Source: an uncultured Bacteroidales bacterium
GTDB lineage: Bacteria > Bacteroidota > Bacteroidia > Bacteroidales > Bacteroidaceae
Direction of reading: 5' to 3'
Assembly (NCBI GenBank): GCA_902775375.1
Contig: CACYLU010000009.1
Span: 20,827 to 84,826, forward strand
DNA length: 64,000 nucleotides
Positions 36,887 to 44,671 of the stretch are shown piece after piece. The translations under genes and the position numbers were made by a program. Under the pieces are notes generated by a model that did no database searches, was not told the DNA's origin, and was given only the letters and a program-made list of their open reading frames with translations. Every line of letters begins with the position of its first letter. Position 1 is the first letter of the stretch.

Positions 36887-36910
36887 ATTATCAATTATCA
36901 ATTATCAATT
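36887..36910. repeat. Short 7-bp tandem repeat between lrp-type gene and xth
   Basis: Three TATCAAT units in a row, filling the spacer and touching the Lrp-type stop codon. Similar TTATCAATTAT-type strings occur near 44656-44682, 56290-56318 and 12110-12128. Confidence 0.7.
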
Positions 36911-37371
36911 CAAAAATTCAACCCATAGTTGTGTTTCACCTCACTCATCACAAACATGCTCTCCACCGAGCCCAGGCTCTCTATCGCCCCCAGCTTGTTG
37001 ATGAGGAACTCATTATAAGCCTTCATGTCCGTGGCATGAATCTTCAGCAAGTAGTCAGTGGTGCCCGACACATTGTAGCACTCCGTCACCTCGGGCAACT
37101 CCTGCACCATCTGCATGAAGTCCTTGGCAATATCACGGTTCATGCGCTTCAGCTTCACGTTGCAGAACACGATGAAGCCCTGGTTCAGCTTCTCCGCATC
37201 CAGCACGGCAATATATTTCTTGATATAGCCATTGCCCTCCAAGCGTTTCAGACGCTCATACACAGGCGTTGACGACAGGCTCACCTTGCTGGCCAGCTCC
37301 TTGATGGTCAGTCGTCCGTTCTCCTGTAATACCCGCAAAATCTGCAGGTCTGTCCTATCTAAAGTATCCAT
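36910..37371 (-). CDS. Lrp/AsnC-family transcriptional regulator
   Basis: About 153 aa from the ATG at 37371 (MDTLDRTDLQILRVLQ); the frame is open to 37422. N-terminal helix-turn-helix (VSLSSTPVYERLKRLE) and C-terminal RAM ligand-binding domain (VTECYNVSGTTDYLLKIH). Divergent from metY with back-to-back promoters 30-40 bp apart, so regulation of metY by methionine or another amino acid is a reasonable inference. Followed by xth. Confidence 0.93.
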   Translation of the reverse strand: MDTLDRTDLQILRVLQENGRLTIKELASKVSLSSTPVYERLKRLEGNGYIKKYIAVLDAEKLNQGFIVFCNVKLKRMNRDIAKDFMQMVQELPEVTECYNVSGTTDYLLKIHATDMKAYNEFLINKLGAIESLGSVESMFVMSEVKHNYGLNF

Positions 37372-37439
37372 AAAGAAGATTTTTCTGCCAGTGCGCCCAT
37401 TATCGAGCCACTTGTAGCACATTATTCTATTTCAATTCG

Positions 37440-37470
37440 CAAATATAGAAACATTTTCTGACTTTTCAAA
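37440..37470 (-). promoter_or_regulatory. Promoter of the Lrp-type gene
   Basis: Minus strand: TTTG (37467-37470), 19 nt, TATATTTG (37440-37447). Its -33 box is 5 bp from the -33 box of the metY promoter. Confidence 0.8.
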
Positions 37471-37474
37471 AATA

Positions 37475-37507
37475 TTTGTTCGATATATCCAAACTGCATT
37501 AACTTTG
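37475..37507 (+). promoter_or_regulatory. Promoter of metY
   Basis: TTTG (37475-37478), 21 nt, TAACTTTG (37500-37507); ATG at 37546. Divergent with the Lrp-type promoter, so one bound regulator could cover both. Confidence 0.8.
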
Positions 37508-37545
37508 CAGCAGAAAAATTAATAAAAACTAAAAACAATACGATT

Positions 37546-38835
37546 ATGGCAACAACAAAAAATTACCGTTTTGAGACCCTCCAGCTGCATGTAGGCCAGG
37601 AGCAGGCCGACCCCACTACCGATTCACGCGCGGTACCTATTTACCAGACCACCTCTTACGTATTCCGCAACTCCCAGCATGCAGCCGACCGCTTCGGTCT
37701 GCGCGATGCCGGCAATATCTACGGTCGCCTCACCAACACCACCCAGGGTGTTTTTGAAGAGCGCATAGCCGCATTGGAAGGAGGCGTGGCAGCATTGGCC
37801 GTGGCCAGTGGAGCTGCCGCCATCACCTATTCCCTGCAGAATGTGGCCCATGCAGGCGACCACATCATTGCCGCCGACAACCTCTATGGCGGCACGTTCA
37901 ACCTCATTGAGCACACCCTCACCACCCAGGGCATCAGCTCCACCATTGTCAACCCCAGCGATTTCGCTGCCGTCGATGCCGCCTTCCGTCCCAACACCAA
38001 GGCCATCATCGTCGAGACCTTCGGCAACCCCAATGCCAGTGTCACCAATATCGACCGCATTGCCGAGATTGCCCATCAGCACAACACCATCTTAATTGTT
38101 GACAATACATTCGCAACACCCTATATCTTCCGTCCGTTAGAACATGGAGCCGACGTCGTTGTAGAGTCCGCCACCAAGTTCATTGGCGGTCATGGTAGCA
38201 CCCTGGGCGGTGTCATCATCGACGGCGGCAAGTTCGACTGGCTGGCCCATGCCGACAAGTACCCCACCTTAGGTCAGCCCGACCCCAGCTATCATGGTGC
38301 CATCTTTGCCCAGGTGGCAGGCCCTGCCGCCTTTGTCACCCGCATCCGTGCCGTCATCCTGCGCGACACCGGTGCCTGCATCGCCCCCCTCAGTGCATGG
38401 ATTCTGCTGCAGAGTTTAGAGACCCTGTCCTTGCGTGTAGAGCGTCATGTATCCAATGCCCTGAAGGTAGTAGAGTTCCTGAGCCGTCACCCCAAGGTAG
38501 CCAAGGTGAACCACCCCTCGCTGCCCGACCATCCAGACCACAATCTATATACCCAGTTGTTCCCCCACGGCGCAGGCTCCATCTTTACCTTCGAGATCAA
38601 GGGCGGTCAGGAGGCAGCTTGGAAGTTCATCGACAAACTGCAGATCTTCTCTTTGCTGGCCAATGTGGCAGATGTGAAGAGTCTGGTCATCCATCCAGCC
38701 ACCACCACCCATTCTCAGCTGAGTGCCGAGGAGTTGGAGGCGCAGCACATCTACCCCTCCACCATCCGATTAAGTATTGGCACAGAACATATTGACGATA
38801 TTATAGAAGACTTGAGCCAAGCATTGGAAGATTGA
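37546..38835 (+). CDS. metY: O-acetylhomoserine sulfhydrylase
   Basis: 429 aa, PLP enzyme of the Cys/Met metabolism family. Makes homocysteine from O-acetylhomoserine and sulfide. FETLQLHVGQEQADP at the N-terminus is typical of the MetY branch. The PLP Lys is in ESATKFIGGHGS. The codons are markedly C-rich (many CCC, GCC, ACC) compared with neighbours, which may mean high expression or a different origin. No SAM riboswitch was recognised in the leader. Confidence 0.95.
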   Translation: MATTKNYRFETLQLHVGQEQADPTTDSRAVPIYQTTSYVFRNSQHAADRFGLRDAGNIYGRLTNTTQGVFEERIAALEGGVAALAVASGAAAITYSLQNVAHAGDHIIAADNLYGGTFNLIEHTLTTQGISSTIVNPSDFAAVDAAFRPNTKAIIVETFGNPNASVTNIDRIAEIAHQHNTILIVDNTFATPYIFRPLEHGADVVVESATKFIGGHGSTLGGVIIDGGKFDWLAHADKYPTLGQPDPSYHGAIFAQVAGPAAFVTRIRAVILRDTGACIAPLSAWILLQSLETLSLRVERHVSNALKVVEFLSRHPKVAKVNHPSLPDHPDHNLYTQLFPHGAGSIFTFEIKGGQEAAWKFIDKLQIFSLLANVADVKSLVIHPATTTHSQLSAEELEAQHIYPSTIRLSIGTEHIDDIIEDLSQALED

Positions 38836-38936
38836 CGAAGAGTAACATAATGACACACGACAAAACTGTTATTCAATTTTCTTTCGTAGTATTAGTTAAT
38901 AAGGTAAAAAGATTTTCAATGTCAATCATTCATGAG

Positions 38937-38967
38937 AAAACCCCTACCGTGATGGCAGGGGTTTTTC
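38937..38967 (+). terminator. Terminator of metY
   Basis: Stem AAAACCCCT with AGGGGTTTT around an 11-nt loop, then a T run; 100 bp after the metY stop. Confidence 0.88.
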
Positions 38968-38985
38968 TATTTTCATATATAGATA

Positions 38986-38999
38986 GGACCGTGTCCCAT
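38986..38999 (-). pseudogene. Duplicated 3' tail of a smalltalk-type gene
   Basis: The 14-bp GGACCGTGTCCCAT recurs at 39051-39064, 65 bp away. On the minus strand both read Met-Gly-His-Gly-Pro followed by a short hydrophobic end and a stop (PVYF and PIYI). The outer copy has no gene body, so it looks like the remains of a second copy. Confidence 0.5.
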
Positions 39000-39037
39000 A
39001 CTTCTCGAAATATTTTTCTATAAAAATATTCCCTTTT

Positions 39038-39154
39038 TTAGAAATATACTGGACCGTGTCCCATGCAGCTCGTAGTGCTGATAGCTGTCAGTGCAGCCGT
39101 TAATACCGATATTGCTAATTGAATAACGGATTTCCAAAAATCTTTGTTTTTCAT
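39038..39154 (-). CDS. Smalltalk-type short membrane peptide
   Basis: 38 codons: starts MKNKDFWKSVIQLAISVL, then an Ala/Thr-rich helix, a Cys and the tail MGHGPVYF. This fits the Bacteroidetes smalltalk family (about 30-38 aa, W-K near the start, one hydrophobic helix ending in Thr/Ser/Cys). Such genes usually sit with an HU-like DNA-binding protein and an amidase; neither is present here, so this may be a remnant of a mobile locus. Function unknown. Confidence 0.65.
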   Translation of the reverse strand: MKNKDFWKSVIQLAISVLTAALTAISTTSCMGHGPVYF

Positions 39155-39182
39155 TGTTTTCTTAGTTTAGGTTGATATTAAT

Positions 39183-39217
39183 GTTCTTTTTCTTTGTCTT
39201 AACACAAAGAAAAGAAC
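39183..39217. repeat. Long A/T-rich inverted repeat upstream of the smalltalk-type gene
   Basis: GTTCTTTTTCTTTGT pairs with ACAAAGAAAAGAAC across a 6-nt loop, a stem of about 14 bp with one bulge. It could be a hairpin in the leader of the short peptide gene or part of a mobile sequence. Confidence 0.6.
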
Positions 39218-39242
39218 CAAAAAGAAAAGTCAAGGGCTGATG

Positions 39243-39355
39243 CTTCGAGGCTAATTTTCTTTTGATTTTGCTAAGGGAAAATAGACGAGCGCTTCGCGAC
39301 TCTTATTGGATTTTATCTTTAACGCCAAAACTTGAAATTTCTTAACGCCTCTCCG
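39243..39355 (-). mobile_element. MITE-like element, copy 2 (113 bp)
   Basis: Same element as at 35965-36078 in the opposite orientation. The central 38 bp (39269-39306 approx.) are identical; the left half of the long stem has drifted (ATTTTATCTT in place of ATTTTCCCTT). Ends CTTCG and CTCCG. Confidence 0.75.
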
Positions 39356-39610
39356 TATATGCCTCCTATTCTTTATTATAGTTCGTTGTTAATAGCTGCA
39401 CAATTCATGCAGCGAATAGCAATCCAAATTCTTGAGATAGGCCGCAGAAACCGCAGCCTTATTCTCAATTGGCAATTAGCTTCACCCAATCTCTTGATAC
39501 AAGAATCATTCTGCCCACGCTGCTCAAAGAAGTCCCAATTTTTCATTTAAATCAACATAAACATGTGCAGTTCTCCCAAGCACTAATACCCACCAGGAAT
39601 CCCCCAGAAT

Positions 39611-39670
39611 GTTTAGCGGAAGCAAAAGGCGGGTTTAGCGGAAGTAAACCGCCAGTTTACTACTAGTAAG
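39611..39670. repeat. 22-bp-period palindromic tandem array, copy B (three units)
   Basis: Cores at 39611, 39633 and 39655, each 16 bp and 22 bp apart: GTTTAGCGGAAGCAAA, GTTTAGCGGAAGTAAA, GTTTACTACTAGTAAG. Spacers AGGCGG and CCGCCA. Same period and same end sequences as the array at 8961-9042, with a different middle. Confidence 0.8.
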
Positions 39671-39936
39671 CGATAGGGCTGCTGGCGGCAGCATTTTGTA
39701 GCATATTTGTCAGAATGAGTATATGCGAGATATATAAGACAAATGTAATGTCGGTATGTTTGACTTATCCGATTGAGAATGGTCGTGTGTCATTTGTCAA
39801 GAGTGTCATTAAGATTTTCGGGATGAAAACTCTTCACTATAAATAAAAATATTTATAGTGGATCTAAAACATTCATTTTTTCAAAATCCTTAATGACACA
39901 AATGACATATGACATTAATGACACAACCTTTTTTAT

Positions 39937-40194
39937 TCATAAGTTCAAAACTGGATTATACCTGCTGCCTTTTAGTATAGAGTTTGAATTGTCATCAAAT
40001 GTTAAATCTTCACCTTTGCAGAAAAATAAATCGACTTTCATAGTAGCGATGCAAATTATTGTCGTACCTTTGGGCCAATCTTTCAAAGAGAACGGCTGCG
40101 CGGCCTCCATAACTCTTTTCCAAGCCACCTTGGCATCGCGTTTCGAATTCGCACAATCATTTTTGGGGAAAAGAGAATTATTTACGCTAATCAT
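39937..40194 (-). CDS. Doubtful 85-aa orphan frame
   Basis: Reads as a soluble basic protein with VAWKRVMEAAQPFSLKDWPKG and a beta-rich second half. No family recognised and no good promoter. An overlapping frame on the other strand is equally long. Kept only because its amino acid composition looks protein-like. Confidence 0.25.
   Translation of the reverse strand: MISVNNSLFPKNDCANSKRDAKVAWKRVMEAAQPFSLKDWPKGTTIICIATMKVDLFFCKGEDLTFDDNSNSILKGSRYNPVLNL
40065..40072 (+). promoter_or_regulatory. Candidate -7 box for the 173-aa orphan gene
   Basis: TACCTTTG, about 130 nt upstream of the ATG at 40204. No matching TTTG -33 box. The long leader is unexplained. Confidence 0.4.
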
Positions 40195-40203
40195 TTTATT
40201 TAA

Positions 40204-40725
40204 ATGAAAGTTAAGTCAAGGAAGCAGCCTGTGGTACCTAAAATAGGTGTATGGTATCACCGCAAAGAAAAGTCGCTGTATGGAGGAGATCATCGCGTTT
40301 TCTACCTTTGCACACAAATAAATGAACAAAATCCTAACAAAGTGATGCTCTACTACTGCAAAAAGGGGATAATAAAAACCGTTTGGGCAGAAAGGGATGA
40401 ACTAAGAGAGGCTTTCTGGCTGGTGACCAACAGGTTTCATCAGTTTTGCCTTTTGAAACTTAGGGAAATACTGAATGGTAAACCAACTCAAGATGAACTG
40501 GTGGATGACCATTCTTTTCAACTTTATTTTGGCTTCAGCACACAATTCAGAGTTTATAGAGCTGGGAACGATCAGCGTGCCATAGACCAGTCTTATGATA
40601 TCATCAACAAAAAAATAAAAGATGATAAAATGTCTCATGAAGAGAGGAAAAGTCTTATAATGAACCACAAGAAACTGATTGACGAGTTCAACAAATCTCT
40701 CGAACATCACTTCATCGCATCATAG
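40204..40725 (+). CDS. Orphan basic protein
   Basis: 173 aa, Lys/Arg-rich at the N-terminus (MKVKSRKQ), mixed alpha/beta, helical C-terminus (MSHEERKSLIMNHKKLIDEF). No signal peptide, no membrane segment, no family recognised. Its last 19 nt overlap the convergent NagZ-type gene. It borders the repeat-rich section and may be accessory. Confidence 0.7.
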   Translation: MKVKSRKQPVVPKIGVWYHRKEKSLYGGDHRVFYLCTQINEQNPNKVMLYYCKKGIIKTVWAERDELREAFWLVTNRFHQFCLLKLREILNGKPTQDELVDDHSFQLYFGFSTQFRVYRAGNDQRAIDQSYDIINKKIKDDKMSHEERKSLIMNHKKLIDEFNKSLEHHFIAS

Positions 40726-43700
40726 ATGGCCTGCTGGATGCGCGGACGGATATTCAAGCTGCCCAGCTGGGGGTTCCATGAGTCGGGATGCACCCTATTG
40801 CTCAAGAAGATATAGACTATCTGGTTGGTGGGATCGACCCAGACACAGGTGCCGGTGAAGCCGGTATGACCATAGACGGTGGCGGGGGCATCGTCGGCAC
40901 AGGGGCTCTTGCTCTTATTGGTGACATCGGGCTTGTCGAAACCTAAACCGCGACGGCTGATGCGGGACTTACTGGTGGTGAACAGCTTGCAGGTGCTCTC
41001 ACTCAAATAGCGCTTGCCATGCAGCTCACCGCCATTGAGCAGCATCTGATAAATCTGGGCTACCTCGGTGGCATTGGAGAACAAGCCGGCATTGCCGGAG
41101 ACACCGCCCTGGAAGGCGGCAGCCTCATCGTGGACATGGCCTTGCAACAGCTGCTTGCGCAGGAACTTGTCGTGTGAGGTGGGGACAATGGACTCTTTGG
41201 CAAGGTGCTGCAAAGGATGGAAAACGGTGTGCTTCAGACCCATGGGCTGGTAGAACTCACGACTGACATAGTCGTCTAACGTGGTGCCGGTGAGCTGCTC
41301 GACAATCTGCTGCAGGAGGATGAAATTGACATCGCTGTAGCGATAGGTACGGGAGCGAAGGGTGGCTTCGACAATCTTGGTGCGATAGACGTCCTTGAAC
41401 TTGGGGGAGAGCCACAAACCTTCAGCGATTTGAAGGGGATAATCGGGAGAGGACTTCCTGGACACGAGGGTGTCGATATACTGGTAGTCGGGGTTGACCC
41501 AGTCGCGAGCGGCTATCTGAACGGTATGGAGGGCGTCGCGCTTGTTGCTGAGGAGCTTGCCTTCGTAGCTGTCTGGGTCGATGGCCTCTCGATAGAAGGA
41601 GATGGAGGCTGGCAGGCCTGACTCGTGGTAGAGGAGGCTGCGCACGGTGATGGTCTGCTTGTCGGTGCCTTTGAGATAGGGCAGATAGGTGGCCACGCGC
41701 TCGGAGAGGCTGATCTTGCCTTGGTCGTAGAGCTTCATGATGGCCAACAGGGTGGCGGTGGTCTTGGTCATGGAGGCAAGGTCGTAGACATCGCCTGGAC
41801 GCACGCGCTGCACAGGCTGACCGGGGATACCGGTATCTTGATAGGTGTGGGTGCCAAACACTTTGTTGTAGATGGTGTGGCCTTGCTTCATGACGACTAT
41901 CTGACAGCCTGGGAAGGCGTGCTCACGGATGCCTAACTGTGCCAGGGTGTCGATGGCATTGAGCTTGCTGGAGCTGACGCCAAAGTCTTCAGGGGCATAG
42001 ATGGGCTCGGCTTGCACAAGGAGCTCGGTGCCCTGCCCTGCCCTCATGAGTCGGCCTACCGAGGTGGAGAGTCTGCCTGTGATGGAGGCTTGGCCTACAA
42101 TGGCCATGGCTACATGGCGCTGCACTGCCTCTGAATGGTCATGGGCAATGATAACGGCATCAGACAGCTGCACGGCCTGTGGCAGTTTGGCGACTTCTTT
42201 CTGGGCGATGAAGAACACGGATACCACGGCATTGTCTGTCTTAAACTCATTGAAGAAGGGCTGGTAGGGATTGGTGTTCTTGTCGGTAATGGCCACCACC
42301 ACTCGCTTATGGTTAGCCAGCTGACGGATGATCTGCTGACGGGTGGCTGCGGTATTCTCAGCTGGCAGGCCGATGGTCTTGACCCTGACATGCTTGGTGA
42401 GTTCATCAACAAAGGGCTTGAGGGCTGCCGTGCGGTTGCCTACATTGAGCACTGCCACCTCGCCTTCACTGGAGTCGATGGGCAATGACGGACGGTTGTT
42501 GCCCACCAAGACGACTGCTGCCTGTGCCAACTGGTTGGCAAGGTCGGTGGCATGGCGTGTGTTGATGCGCTGCTCCAATCCGGAAATCTGAATGTTGGTC
42601 TTTTGGGTGATTCCGAGCACATATTTGTACATCAGCACTTTCTTGCAATGGAGGTTGATGTCGCCTTCCTTGAGCTGTCCCTTCGCCACAGCATTGAGAA
42701 TGGCATCCATCTCTGACCCGATGTAGGAGGGCACCAGCAGCATATCGCAGCCTGCCAGCAGGGCCTGCAAGGAGGCAGAACCTCCATTGACGGCTCCTTT
42801 CATCTCGAGGGCATCGGTGAATATTAAACCTCTAAAGCCCAGTTCTTTGGTAAGCAGGTCGGTCACCACATTGTGCGACAACGACGAGGCAAGTCCTTTG
42901 CGCTCGGTGAGCGAAGGGATGTCCAAATGGCCCACCATCACACCATCAATGCCTGCTGAGATGGCTTCCTTGAACGGCACGAGTTCGACACTGTCAAGGC
43001 GATCGCGGGTGAAGTTGAGCACAGGCAAGGCCTGGTGGGAATCGACATCGGTATCGCCATGACCTGGGAAGTGCTTGGCCACTGCCACCACTCCTCCGTC
43101 TTGCAAGCCTTTGCTATAGGCTATGACTTGCTTCGCCACACGGTGTGGGTCTTCACCAAAGGATCGGACATTGATGACGGGGTTATTGGGGTTGATATCT
43201 ACATCGGCAACGGGGGCAAAATTGACGGTGATGCCCATGAGGCGACTTTCGCGAGCCACCTCCTTGCCATATTCGTAGAGCAGACTGTCGTTCGTGATAT
43301 TGCCCAATATGCGGTTCTTAGGGAATGTGGGTGACGGCTTGAGCCGCATGGCCAAGCCCCACTCGCCATCGAGGGTAATCATGAGGGGCACTTGGGCCAG
43401 TTGTTGTGCTTCATTGGTAAGGAAGGCCTGATTTTGCAGTTCTCCACCAGAGAAAAGCAATCCGCCAATCTTATATTCCTGCACTACCTTCTTGATGAGT
43501 TGTGAATTGGCTGCTGTTCTCACTGGTGCCACCTTGTAAACGAACAATTGTCCGATGCGTCCGCGAAGGTCGAGTGTCTGCATCACAGAATCTGCCCAGG
43601 CAGCAGCTTTCCCGTTGATATTCATGACCCTGCCAAACTGGCTTACCTTGGGGTCATAAGGGGCAGGAGAAGGCCGGGTCAGTCCGTCAGTCTCAATCTT

Positions 43701-43748
43701 TGCGCTACAAAGCAGCACGGCCAGCAAAAGGAACAGTAGTCTTTTCAT
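40707..43748 (-). CDS. GH3 NagZ-like hydrolase fused to a beta-lactamase-type serine hydrolase
   Basis: 1013 aa. Signal peptide about 1-17. Residues 30-380 form a GH3 domain with the NagZ loop KHFPGHGDTDVDSH and the nucleophile region FTDALEMKG. A second alpha/beta domain spans about 400-590. Residues 620-1005 form a class C beta-lactamase/DD-peptidase-like domain: SMTK with Ser659 and Lys662, a YSD segment near 810, and HTGFTGT near 965. Cleavage of cell-wall glycan and a peptide or ester by one exported protein is an inference. GC-rich relative to neighbours. Confidence 0.9.
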   Translation of the reverse strand: MKRLLFLLLAVLLCSAKIETDGLTRPSPAPYDPKVSQFGRVMNINGKAAAWADSVMQTLDLRGRIGQLFVYKVAPVRTAANSQLIKKVVQEYKIGGLLFSGGELQNQAFLTNEAQQLAQVPLMITLDGEWGLAMRLKPSPTFPKNRILGNITNDSLLYEYGKEVARESRLMGITVNFAPVADVDINPNNPVINVRSFGEDPHRVAKQVIAYSKGLQDGGVVAVAKHFPGHGDTDVDSHQALPVLNFTRDRLDSVELVPFKEAISAGIDGVMVGHLDIPSLTERKGLASSLSHNVVTDLLTKELGFRGLIFTDALEMKGAVNGGSASLQALLAGCDMLLVPSYIGSEMDAILNAVAKGQLKEGDINLHCKKVLMYKYVLGITQKTNIQISGLEQRINTRHATDLANQLAQAAVVLVGNNRPSLPIDSSEGEVAVLNVGNRTAALKPFVDELTKHVRVKTIGLPAENTAATRQQIIRQLANHKRVVVAITDKNTNPYQPFFNEFKTDNAVVSVFFIAQKEVAKLPQAVQLSDAVIIAHDHSEAVQRHVAMAIVGQASITGRLSTSVGRLMRAGQGTELLVQAEPIYAPEDFGVSSSKLNAIDTLAQLGIREHAFPGCQIVVMKQGHTIYNKVFGTHTYQDTGIPGQPVQRVRPGDVYDLASMTKTTATLLAIMKLYDQGKISLSERVATYLPYLKGTDKQTITVRSLLYHESGLPASISFYREAIDPDSYEGKLLSNKRDALHTVQIAARDWVNPDYQYIDTLVSRKSSPDYPLQIAEGLWLSPKFKDVYRTKIVEATLRSRTYRYSDVNFILLQQIVEQLTGTTLDDYVSREFYQPMGLKHTVFHPLQHLAKESIVPTSHDKFLRKQLLQGHVHDEAAAFQGGVSGNAGLFSNATEVAQIYQMLLNGGELHGKRYLSESTCKLFTTSKSRISRRGLGFDKPDVTNKSKSPCADDAPATVYGHTGFTGTCVWVDPTNQIVYIFLSNRVHPDSWNPQLGSLNIRPRIQQAIYDAMK

Positions 43749-43792
43749 ATCTATTGCATCTTACCTCGGCAAATGCCCAGGAATATAGGTAG

Positions 43793-44653
43793 TTATTTCT
43801 TTCTAAGGTTAATGACTGTCTGGCTCATATACACGCCATTGTTGCCTATGTGCATGATGGGCACCTCCTTGCCATCGGCATCTTTCACACGCTCTGGCTT
43901 CTCAAGGAAGGTATGGGTATGTCCACCCAGCACGAGGTCGATGCCATGTGTCTGGGGCACGGTAGCATTGTCATACACATCATCCACACCGGGATTGGGC
44001 ACGATGCCCAGGTGCGACAGGCAAATCACCACGTCACATTTTTCTTGCTCTCGGAGAATCATCACCATGCGATTGGCCACTGCAGCTGGTTTATGATAGA
44101 CGATGCCTTCGCATTTGCTCTGTTGCACCAAGCCCTCGAGTTGGGGACAAAGGGCAAAGACGCCTATCTTCACACCATTGCGCTTGAGGACAATATAGGG
44201 TTTTACCAGTCCTTCGAGGACAGTGCCTTCGAAATCATAGTTGGAACAAACGATGGGGAAGTTGGCCATCTTGAAAAGGCGTGCCATATTATCGAGTCCG
44301 AAATCGAACTCATGGTTACCAATGGTCATGGCATCATACTTCATCAGGTTCATTGACTTAATCTCCACCTCACCTTGATAGAGATTGTAATACGGTGTGC
44401 CTTGAGAGATGTCGCCACAATCGAACAACAGCATATCGGGGTGCTGCTGACGGAACTGATTGACAAACCCTGCCCTACGGGCGACACCACCCATATTGGC
44501 ATTCCTGGTGGACTGCTTGGCATCTATAGGGTCGATACGGCTGTGGGTATCGCTGCTATGCAATACGTACAACTGCTTCTGGGCAATGGATATTTGACAA
44601 CTGACAACTAACAATGCAAATGCCAGAAAAATACTAAAATATCGAGTCTTCAT
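43793..44653 (-). CDS. 5'-nucleotidase family metallophosphatase domain lipoprotein
   Basis: About 286 aa from the ATG at 44653. Lipobox VVSC. Calcineurin-like phosphatase domain: HSSDTHSRID, LFDCGDISQGTPYYN, GNHEFDFG and GGHTHTF give the two-metal site. The C-terminal substrate-binding domain typical of UshA-like enzymes is missing and is encoded by the gene immediately upstream (44672-45445). Periplasmic nucleotide or phosphoester scavenging is likely. Confidence 0.9.
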   Translation of the reverse strand: MKTRYFSIFLAFALLVVSCQISIAQKQLYVLHSSDTHSRIDPIDAKQSTRNANMGGVARRAGFVNQFRQQHPDMLLFDCGDISQGTPYYNLYQGEVEIKSMNLMKYDAMTIGNHEFDFGLDNMARLFKMANFPIVCSNYDFEGTVLEGLVKPYIVLKRNGVKIGVFALCPQLEGLVQQSKCEGIVYHKPAAVANRMVMILREQEKCDVVICLSHLGIVPNPGVDDVYDNATVPQTHGIDLVLGGHTHTFLEKPERVKDADGKEVPIMHIGNNGVYMSQTVINLRKK

Positions 44654-44671
44654 CATTATCAATATTAATTA

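Larger units (their letters stand above)
39356..40203. other. Intergenic stretch with repeats and no convincing gene
   Basis: About 850 bp. Holds the 22-bp-period array at 39611-39670, an AT-rich part (39750-39900), a doubtful 85-codon frame on the minus strand (39937-40194) and a TACCTTTG box at 40065-40072. Two ATGACA-type strings near 39895-39920 repeat the word AATGACA three times. Confidence 0.6.

Noticed and set aside
37508-37545. SAM riboswitch before metY
   Set aside because: Only about 38 nt separate the promoter and ATG, too short for known SAM aptamers of the larger classes, and no stems were seen.
37624-38082. A long leftward frame inside metY
   Set aside because: Shadow frame produced by C-rich codon use of metY.
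38832-39023. A 63-codon rightward frame after metY
   Set aside because: It runs through the metY terminator and the smalltalk tail repeat.
39332-39666. Two overlapping rightward frames of 65-72 codons
   Set aside because: They cross the MITE-like element and the 22-bp array; coding is not credible.
39893-40207. A 104-codon rightward frame
   Set aside because: Antisense to the doubtful minus-strand frame and spans the TACCTTTG box; no support.
42001-42591. Several long rightward frames inside the NagZ-type gene
   Set aside because: Antisense shadows of a GC-rich gene with clear active-site motifs.
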